Positions 56,100 through 64,000 of a DNA stretch of 64,000 nucleotides are shown here, one piece after another. This DNA comes from Mesostigma viride (lineage: Eukaryota > Streptophyta > Mesostigmatophyceae > Mesostigmatales > Mesostigmataceae), in contig RPFO01000065.1 in assembly GCA_009746045.1 (NCBI GenBank), forward strand, positions 4,774,107 through 4,838,106, in the 5' to 3' direction. The notes under the pieces are model-generated. The model saw nothing but the letters and a program-made list of their open reading frames with translations. It was not told where the DNA came from and ran no database searches. Position 1 is the first letter of the stretch. Each line of letters opens with the position of its first letter. The translations under genes were made by a program, and so were the position numbers.

Positions 56100-57276
56100 G
56101 ATGACGGGGGGGACGAAGACGCCACGGTGGAGAAGAAGTTACCTGGTCATGACGCCGTGTTCGCGCTGGTGAAGGATATGCTCAAGTACTGCTCGAGTAG
56201 GCGGATGGCGGACGTCGATGACCTGCCAAACTGGCCCGAGTTCTCCCCCTTTCTTGAGCTGCTCCGGTCACTCAACAAGCTGTTTAAGGAGGGGGTGCTC
56301 ACGAGCAGTGGGAACCCGGACACCGACCCTATCATTGAAAGCTGGAAGCCTTCGAAAAAGGTCGACTCGAACAAGGAGGTCAGGGACCAGAACATCCGGA
56401 AGGCCAATTCTCTCAGGGAAACGCGTTGGATTCGGCCGGCCGATTTTAAGGAGACCGGATGTTTCAGTATGCGGATCCAGACGGTCAACGCGCTTATTTT
56501 GCCAGATGCTTTGAGGCAGCGGCGTTTGAACCTTGAAACCATTAAGGAGAACGGCCGCATTCTCCTAAATGCGCGGGACAACAGCTTGCACTTCAAGGTT
56601 GTTGTCCCGGTCTGGCAGTTCCCTTTCCAGGCGCTTGCCGAATCTCAACCTGACCTGTTCGACAAGCAAATCTTGTGCATGCCGGATTTCGTCAAGTGGC
56701 TGAGGATGCACCACGGCGCCAAGATTGACGCGGAGGATGTGGGCTCCAGGTACTTCCGGCCCCTTTCGGATACTGAAGTCGACGTGTGGCTTAACACGGA
56801 GTCCACCACCTCTTTCCTCGCGAGAGGACTTGAGTGGCGTACCTACGCCAAGGTGGACGACGTGGAAGCAGTTTTGCCTCAGGACATCCAGGGCAGTCGG
56901 GATGTTTTCAACCTGCTGTGCAATACTGCGATGAAGCACTACGATCCGAAATTTTTTGAGGATTACGGGTACCGGTACCGTATCTGGTTCTCAGGTACGC
57001 GGTGGTGGATGGGAACCACTACTTCAAGGGGTTGAAGTCGTTTCTCAGGGGCCAGGATGGCGGGTGGGGAGAGGTTCGGGCAGTGATGTGCGAGGGTGGG
57101 GCGGAGTCCAATTTCGCAAACACTCCTAAGGAGGCGGAGCACGCATTCCAGGATCGATCGACCTGTTGCGGAAATTCCGTGGTGGTTACATGGGTACGAA
57201 TGTCATTCTTCTGAAGGGTGGCGACCTGCTCCCGTCGTGGAGTGAGCAGCGAAATCTACCTAAGCCAAAAGAAGAT
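56100..57276 (+). pseudogene. Large exon, unknown globular domain
   Basis: After TTACTTCAG it reads DDGGDEDATVEKKLPGHDA and continues about 300 residues with Trp-rich, well mixed composition (LPNWPEFSPFLELLRSLNKL, VVPVWQFPFQALAESQPDLF). Near 57000 the reading moves frame to YAVVDGNHYFKGLKSFLRG, and near 57150 again to LRKFRGGYMGTNVILLKGGD. The donor GTAAGC is at 57277. No known family recognised. Confidence 0.5.
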
Positions 57277-57531
57277 GTAAGCTATCTATTTTGGCAGGGT
57301 CTAGCTGCGGGTAGACCCTCGGAATTTTCGTGGTGGTTTTTTGTGTGCGCTTCAAGTTTTTTGCGAGGGTCTCGCTGCAGCTAGACCCTCTCCTTTTTTT
57401 TGTTGGAATTTTCGTTGCGTATTGTCGGCCGTTTCTTTTTCGAATTTTGTTAGGGTCTATCCGCAGCTATACCCCTCGCCTTTTATGACTGAGTTTTGTC
57501 GTTGCTCGCTCGATGTTAATTGATGTCGCAG
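57277..57531 (+). other. Intron with three palindromes
   Basis: 255 bp, GTAAGC to GATGTCGCAG. Palindromic 22-mers at 57297-57318, 57367-57388 and 57453-57474. Confidence 0.6.
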
Positions 57532-58585
57532 GCGGTGCTGACCGGCAAGCTGGAGAAGCTGTTCGACATCGCCAAGGGGGCGAATTCGGAGGACTTAGCC
57601 GTGGCGGATCGTACGCTGGGCCAGGCGTTGTTTGACGTGTGGAACTACAACAAGCTATATCTATACGGCAAAGTCACGCGTGGGAAGGGCCACTATATTG
57701 CGGATGGCCACTATACCAATCTGCTCACGTACATCCTCCCGGCTATGCGGCAAGCGGGGGGAAGGGAAGGGAATGTGGAGCCGGCAGGGGTGGATGTACA
57801 CGAGGAGGAAGCAGAAGGAAAGAAAAAGCCGGCCCACAGCATTGCTTCAGTGCATTCCGCTTACAGTCGCACGCTGGCCAACACGTTTCTCCGTCTGACA
57901 CAGGAGCAGACTGATGATCCTGCCTCAACGAAACCCGCGCCTGAGGAGGTGATGATGCAAAGGTGCAAATTCGCGAATGCAGAGGGGGAGAAGAAAGGCC
58001 AGAAGGTCTCTTGGACCGCTTTCAGGAACTTGGCCAGCCTTCCTATGATGGACGCAGTGATCGATTGCATCATGAGCTGCCAGGTTGGACCGGAAAAGCT
58101 CACCAAGTTGGTGGAGTTCGCCAAGGATGTGCTGGAGTGCCTGCGGCTGACCATTTGCGCCAGATTCAAGGAGGATGTGACGCTGGAAGCGCAATGCAAG
58201 GACGCAAAGGGCAAGGAGTTTGTGGCGTCTCATATTTTCGAACTCGTCTTCAATCTCCATCCTCTCCCTCGGCCGGTCGGCAGGCAGGAGATTGTGGCCA
58301 GATACCGGGAATTTCGGGATGTGGCCGTCATCATAACGAGGAACATCGCCTACCTTCTTAAAGCCAAAAAACACGCCGCACATCTGAGGATTCCGAGAAA
58401 GGATCTCATGAGTGGCAAGATCGACTTTCAGGAGATTCTGCTAAAAGAGAGCGAGGACAAGACGGTGGGTTTGGCACTTTTGGCTCCGGAAGCGTTCAGG
58501 AAGTACGCTAAAAAAGTTGGATTACTCGAAGGGGGGGTGAAGGAGGCGGCGATGAAGGGGCCGGTGAAGGGGCTAGAGAAGGGGA
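57532..58585 (+). pseudogene. Last visible exon, cut by copia C
   Basis: About 351 open codons: AVLTGKLEKLFDIAKGANSE through HIFELVFNLHPLPRPVGRQE to KGPVKGLEKGK. It then continues into the LTR of element C for about 71 codons before a stop, so any transcript would give a chimeric tail. The true 3' end lies past the window. No family recognised. Confidence 0.55.
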
Positions 58586-59229
58586 AGTTAGCATTTTGGG
58601 CAACCAATATGCTAAGTGGATGCAGTTCGGAAAGACCTTTCCAACGCCGTGCTGACCGCCTGAAACAGACAAGGGACGAGAAAGATATCAAGTCCCGAAG
58701 TCCTAGCCATCCGTGGCCGACTAGGGTGCAGTCCTCTGGTATAGTGGACAGGACACGTGGCAGGCCGTGCCTGCACAGGCTTAGCCTGTCTATCACGTGA
58801 CTGTGGTCCACGTAGACCAGAGGAGCAGCAGCCTGTGACTGGTGGAATACTGGAGCTGGCACAGGTCTGCAAGGATACTAGGCCTTGCAGGCTTGTGACA
58901 GGTCCTGTACTTCCTAGGTTGCAGAGTCTAGGCAAATCCAGTTCGTCCTGGCTCTGCACTGATGCCAGTGGACGTTGAGGATTTGCTTGCATGCCTGCAC
59001 GTGCCTCGTCACGCCGATGGGAACGAGGAACAACGCAAAGGATATAGCTTGGTCATGGGGGATGACCAGCTATCTCGGAAAGCACGAACCGTGGGTGCCA
59101 CCTTGGTCGTGGAAGTGCCCATTGTGGTCGTGGCCTGGTGAACAGATTTAAGGTTGCTGCCTTGCAACATTGGCTAAGACGCGCTGTGAAAGATCAAGAG
59201 CTCACATACGTTGGGAGCTCTTTCTAACT
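58586..59229 (+). repeat. 5' LTR of copia element C (644 bp)
   Basis: Starts AGTTAGCATTTTGGG and ends CTTTCTAACT, followed by CGTATTATTG. Counterpart of 5767-6411 in inverse orientation. Confidence 0.88.
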
Positions 59230-59254
59230 CGTATTATTGTCTCCTTACTTCTTC

Positions 59255-60439
59255 ATGTCCAACGTGCCGAGGGAACAGGCCATTGAGCCTTCGCAAAGCC
59301 AGAGCTCGCAGCCGCAGCTTCGGGTAGGAGCCCCGGAGCGATCACGACCTTTTCATCCCTACGCTCATCCGAGCACCGCATCAACCTTCGTCCAGGCGGC
59401 GTACCTGGCAAGGGGGCTGGCGAAGAAAGGTTGGGTAGCAGTTTGCGGAACTGCAGCAGGGCCGGCGGCGAGCGACCCCATTGTGATGCAGATTGAGGCT
59501 TCGACAGCTCCCGGCGAATTGTCGCGAGAGGCCGTCGAAAAGTTTGTGTCAATACGGGACGAGCTGTCCTCGACCATTTACGGTCTGGAGGTGGCTCACC
59601 AGGGCGGGCACGTGACCGTGTCGCAGCTGGATTTGGCGCGGGAGGCACTGGGCCAGATCGTGGCCATTGGACTGGGAGCAGCGCGACTGTTCAACCATCA
59701 GGTGGCAACGTCTGTGCTGGGCGCGGGAGTTGAAGTCCCGGACGTGATCAGGCAAGCGCAGGCGCGCGAAGTCGACAACCCCTGGTCGTCGGCAGAGGTG
59801 GTTTCACAAACGTGCGAACACCTCGTGAACATTCTTTTGCAGGAGTCACGGGGCAACGCAGACCGGTGGGTGATAACCACACGACCATTTGGGATTTGGT
59901 CAACACTCGACACACCGCGGGCGGCGGAACCAGACGCACACGATCCAGTGGTCGAGGTCATCACGGGTCGGGAGGTAACGCCAGAAGACTTCCATTACCA
60001 ATTCGTTGATCAGCCAGAGGGGATCATCGAACGTTCATCTCAGCAGATAGATCAAGGCGACGGTACCAGAAGGGTACGCTGCACGACGTCGTGCTGAGCT
60101 GCACGTCCCGCAAGAGCCCGAACACGACTACGGTGGTCGTGGGGCTTGCAACGACAAGCGGGGTGGTGGAACGCGGTGGGTGAGAACCTTGAGTGGGATC
60201 GCTCGAGTGGGAGCGAGCCCCGGATCCCAGTGGAGAAATCTGCAGACGGGCGACCCGTTAGCAGAGTGTTTGGACCCTACGCCGACGGGGAGGACGCCGC
60301 TGGCAGCGACGAGGAGCGGCCAGAGACGCCCATCGCAGCCACTGCTCAAGAGCGAGAGCTGGAGGCAGCGAACCAAGCAGGTGCTGAGTCAGTAGCTGGG
60401 ACGGTGCCCACGGCATCCCCCAGCGACGCCAGTGCTTGA
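59255..60439 (+). pseudogene. Extra upstream ORF of copia element C
   Basis: Begins MSNVPREQAIEPSQSQSS and ends in an Ala/Ser-rich tail (TASPSDASA) just before gag. Contains ITTRPFGIWSTLDTPR and GREVTPEDFHYQFVDQP, conserved with B. Unknown function. Broken. Confidence 0.6.
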
Positions 60440-60491
60440 GTCAGTTCTTCCTTTTCCTTCGCCTTTATTGTTGTGTCCCCACTTGTATATA

Positions 60492-61842
60492 ATGCCTCGT
60501 GGCAAACCGGGCGACGGCGACAAGGGCGAGGGGGGCACCGGCTGGAGAGAGCCAGGAGCCTGGGAAGGGCAAGGAGGCGCTGGTGGGAGAGGCGATCCCA
60601 GCCAGCGACGGCGATGGGGGAAAGCGACCAGGGAGCAAGAGGCGACACGAAGACTCGGTGGAGGAGGCGCGCAAGGCGCGGGCGCTGGGGCATCTGATGC
60701 AATAACGGTGGCGAATGGGCAACCTGCCGTGGAGAAGCGTAAGAGGGACCCCTCTGCTGACGGCAATGGTAAGAGGCCTCATGTGGATGTGCTCTCCCCT
60801 GTGCCTGCTGGACCAAGTGGTGCTGTTGTTGTGACACCCGCTGTGGTGGAGCCAGTGAAGGCGCTGCCAGGGTCGAGACCTCACATGAGTGCTGTCACTG
60901 TTATGAATGGACAAAAGCCTCTTAACCCACCACTAGCACAGGAAGCTTTGGACAAGTGGCTAGAGGACATGGAGCTTGTTGTGTTCTCCGTGGACCCCAC
61001 TGTCAACCTAGTGCAAGTGTTTCACTCGTCCACGTGCAACAGGGACTCGTCAGAGCGTGTCAGGGAGAAGGCTAGGACTGCTGTCAAGGATAAGCTAACC
61101 TGGGCACAGTTCCTGGATGGGTTGAGGGAGGAGTTCTCTGACAAGGTTCTCAACCTCACCAACTACTACAAGCATCAGTATGACACCTTTGAGATAGTGG
61201 GCCCTGTGGCAGAGGAATGGGCTAGGCTCAACCGTATCAGGGACAAGGGGGCCAAGTATGGCTTCCTGGTCACAGATAGGGCCTTGGCAGACTATTTCCT
61301 GGACCGTATGGGTTTGAGTGTGGATGGGAGGAACGGTGCCCGCATGTTTCTTAACCAGACTGATGGCTCCTTGCGTGCTCTGGAGCTTGTAATCCTCAGC
61401 ATAAGGAAGCCAGATCCTGCCTGCAAGGCTATCCAGTCCCATGGCAGCAATGCCACCTCCGCTGTGCAGGGCCAAGGTGATGTCCCCGGGTACCCAGCCC
61501 GTGATGGGGCAAGGCCCAACAAGCGTAAGCGCTTCAGGCGCCAGAGGCAGGGGCTCAGGGTGGCAAGGGTGCAGGTCCCAAGGAGGGGTTGGGGGCCAGC
61601 AAGCTGGTGGTCAGCAGGGTAAGGGTGGCCAAGGGCAAGGCAAGGGCCAAGCTCAAGGCAACCAGGGCAAGCAGGGTGGGCAGCCTCAGGGAGGCCAGGG
61701 GAAGCCTGGCAAGGGTGGGGCTGGGTCTGGGAAGAAGGGTGGAGCATGTTTGTGTGTGGCAAGGAAGGTCACTGGCGTCGTGAGTGTCCTGACAGGAAGG
61801 CCAAGCCTGCTGGGGCAGGAGGCCAGTCTGGGCAGCAGTGAC
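60492..61842 (+). pseudogene. gag of copia element C
   Basis: Starts MPRGKPGDGDKG. It has the same capsid-like block as A (VMNGQKPLNPPLAQEALDKW) and a Gly/Gln-rich basic tail that carries the zinc knuckle in this family. Ends UGA-CUA, with pol continuing in the same frame. Broken. Confidence 0.75.
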
Positions 61843-64000
61843 TAGCTACATCATCCCCTGTAAATAGTCAATCACCCCTTGGGGAAGGTGTGCTGGATGT
61901 ACATAAGGACGGGGGTGTGCCCCTTGTGCAGCACCAAGGGTGTAAAGATGTTGTTCTTCCACTGGATTGCAATAACAATGCTGCAGCTGAATTCCCTATG
62001 CCTCATGCAGGTGGTGGGTCTCCAGCAGGTGCTGGCCTGGAGGGCCAAGGGACCTTGCTGGAAGGGCCTGGAGCGGTCCAGGGTGCAGGGCCTGACTTGG
62101 GGCGTCAGGACGGCCTGCAGGGAAGCCCTGGAACCTCAGGAGTGGATCATGTGTCCCCACACACGGTTCAGACGTCTCGCCAGGTCAGTACTGAGAGAGT
62201 GCTGAGCTATGCTGAGGCTGGCCATAGATTGCATCATATGTTTGGGCATTCTGGGCAGGCAGCAATGTTTGCTTGGAAGCTAGGTAGGGAGCCTTTGTGG
62301 GAGGCTTGCCAGGCTGCTGCTGAGAACTGTGGTTGCCAGGAGAATGCTGTTCACCCACCTCAGTCCCATGCTAGGGAGCCTGCTAGGGAGCGTGGCGACA
62401 TCCAGATGGATATCCAGCATATCAGGGGCTTGTATATATTGGTGGGGGTGGACAGGTTCAGCAGATACAGGCTGATAGACGTTCTGCCTGGTATGCAGGA
62501 GCACCACTTGTTGGGTATGAAGGCCCTGATCCCAGGCTTTGGGGTGTGCAAGAGTGTGCAGGCAGACTTGCAGTTTGACTGTTTGCTCAAGCATCAGGAC
62601 CAGCTGCCTTGTAAGCTGGTAGTAGTCCCCAGGGAGAGTCATGGGCAGCAAGGGGCTGTAGAGAGATCCATACGTGAAGTGAAGACAGTGGTGCTAGCAG
62701 CAGAGTCAGTGCCACTTGTGGCATCTGCCTTAGAGAGGGCAGCCTGGTGTAAGGGGATAGAAGAGCAGCTGAACCACAGGGTTAACTATTACTTTGATGG
62801 TGTGGCTGTCTCTCCCCTGGCCCTGCAGTATAGCTTGTTGCCTGAGAACGTGGTGCAGGCCAGTCTTAGGAAGGCAGATAGGTTATTTGCCCAGCTGAGA
62901 CGTAAGGACAAGAACTGGAATGTGCTGAGGCCTCAGGTGGGGCTGAAGGTCAGGATGTGGAAGGAACCATCTATTCCAGGCAAGCGGGGGAAGTGGCAGG
63001 ATGGGGTTGTCACTCGTGTGGAGGAAGCTAACAGATCTTGCCTGGTGGCTTTGGAAAAGGATCCAAGGCACGTGTACAGGTTGTCCTGGGCTCATGTCAA
63101 GGAAAGAAGGCCACATGCAATCTGGCCTGCAGACGGGCCAGGCCCTCCCAGCTGGGTTGAGGAGCCAGGCCAGAGCCAGGCAGCAGCAGCTAACAATCCT
63201 CTGGTGGTGGATGATGGTCTGTCCCTGCTGGAAGATGACGAGCAGGAGGAGGCTGCTGAAGCAACTGTCACAAGGCCAGAGGGGACGGGGCAGCCACCTA
63301 AGGCCCGGGGGCCTCTCATGGCGGACGTCATCCGAGCACTCATGCGCAGCAAACATGATCCCAAGGTATCCAAGCTCACGGGGTGGGGGTCGTGCTGGGC
63401 AGCTACAATGGAGGTAGATACCAACTCACAGGTGTCTGTCATCAGGGAAGAGGATGCTGTAGGCTTACAGATGTCCCATCCCAGTTGCCTTGCTGTGTCT
63501 GATTTCTCAGGAAAGGTGTCCATGAAGATCCTTGGGGAAGTGAGTGTGCCTATCTTAGGGGTGCCCACCACGTTCTGTGTGGTAGAGGGCTATCAGGGGC
63601 CTGCCATTCTGGGTCAGAACTTCTTGTGCATGCCAGGGGTTACTTTGACCTCTGATGAGTTGGCACTAGAAGGCAGGGGCAGCCTCCCCCTTGAAAGATA
63701 TCACTATTCCCAGGGTCTTGCAGTGGCGGTGAAGGCTGTTAGGAGTCAGCCAGCTGAGGGTCCTCAAGGTCAGGAGCCCATAGCTGAGGACCTGTTGATA
63801 ATCCCAACCACCTTTGATCCACGGCAGTTAGGGGTAAACAGGTACCAGATAGCTGCTCACAGTCCTATTCCCTGGCGCCAGCTAGTCGAGATGATGCAGA
63901 GCCCCAAGATGGCTAAGGCATGGACTCTTGGCTTTGTTGCTTCTGGGCATGAGTGGATAGTTTCCAACTGTGCAGAACCTGTGGATGAGCTGCCAGAAGT
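61843..64000 (+). CDS. pol of copia element C, partial (integrase, protease-like)
   Basis: The frame appears open from the UGA at 61840-61842 to the window edge. It has an HHCC-like zinc segment, an integrase core (VGVDRFSRYRLIDVLPG, GAVERSIREVK), and then a retropepsin-like part (VDTNSQVSVI about 63417, AILGQNFL about 63605). RT begins beyond 63900. Integrase precedes the protease, as in A and B. Confidence 0.82.

Larger units (their letters stand above)
50850..58585 (+). pseudogene. Unrecognised large multi-exon gene, 3' end cut by copia C
   Basis: Exons supported by splice signals: about 50861-52078, 52275-53319, 53427-53492, 53630-53692, 53817-53912, 55362-55910, 56100-57276 and 57532-58585+. 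The predicted product exceeds 1300 residues: Ser/Pro/Arg-rich start, charged coiled coil, then several alpha/beta-looking regions with no motif I can name. Six of the introns, counting one upstream of 50861, contain a 22-bp palindrome. At least four frame changes (near 51000, 51230, 51770, 52940 and 57000) suggest decay or sequence errors. The last exon runs into the LTR of element C. It could be a host gene or the core gene of an unknown large element. Confidence 0.5.
58586..64000 (+). mobile_element. Ty1/copia-type LTR retrotransposon C, partial
   Basis: Plus strand: LTR 58586-59229, extra ORF 59255-60439, gag 60492-61842, pol 61843 to the window end. Nearly identical to A but in inverse orientation. 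Preceded by GGGGA, the expected first half of a 5-bp target duplication whose partner is outside. The 3' LTR is also outside. Visible pol appears open to the edge; the extra ORF and gag show about three breaks. Confidence 0.9.

Overview
This is a eukaryotic, GC-rich, repeat-dense window. It is most likely from a green alga of the chlorophyte or prasinophyte type. The support is GT-AG introns, a Penelope-like fragment with its GIY-YIG nuclease at the N-terminal side (an arrangement known from the green lineage), restriction-endonuclease LINEs, and elements with split direct repeats like those known from Chlamydomonas and Volvox. No rRNA, convincing tRNA or CRISPR array was seen. The species is an inference; nothing identifies it directly.

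Layout. 1-6411: a Ty1/copia-type LTR element (A), minus strand, running off the left edge. 6419-7907: the last two exons of a lysine-rich gene. 8779-11511: a GGAT microsatellite split by a split-repeat element (family 3). 12963-14600: Penelope-like fragment. 15045-15662: small unknown gene. 15813-16037: fold-back element. 16326-30042: a decayed DDE-transposase-like gene on the minus strand, interrupted by a split-repeat element (family 1, 16752-18612) and by a young complete copia element (B, 20730-28897, target duplication CATCC). 30445-33688: family-1 split-repeat element holding a deleted copia relative (D). 33703-37257: two nested restriction-endonuclease LINEs with inverted 3' ends. 37439-39132 and 41928-43884: two more family-1 elements. 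40386-48470: blocks of a G-rich minisatellite, one of them interrupted by a piggyBac-like TTAA element (46197-47903). 48529-48921: palindromic tandem repeats. 48943-50738: family-2 split-repeat element. About 50850-58585: an unrecognised multi-exon gene whose introns carry 22-bp palindromes. 58586-64000: copia element C, plus strand, close relative of A, running off the right edge.

Three points stand out. First, five loci in three sequence-unrelated families share one architecture, A1-long spacer-B1-A2-short C-rich spacer-B2, with shared boundary motifs and insertion after an A without target duplication. This looks like a radiation of non-autonomous split-direct-repeat (tyrosine-recombinase type) retroelements. 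Second, a 22-bp hairpin-forming palindrome family sits mainly inside introns of two unrelated genes and in tandem arrays. Third, the copia lineage is unusual: an extra ORF before gag, gag and pol in one frame split by UGA-CUA, integrase before the protease-like domain, and LTR ends AGTTA...TAACT in place of TG...CA.

All reading was by eye. Exon limits rest on splice signals and open frames and are provisional. Family names rest on motif recognition, without any database search.
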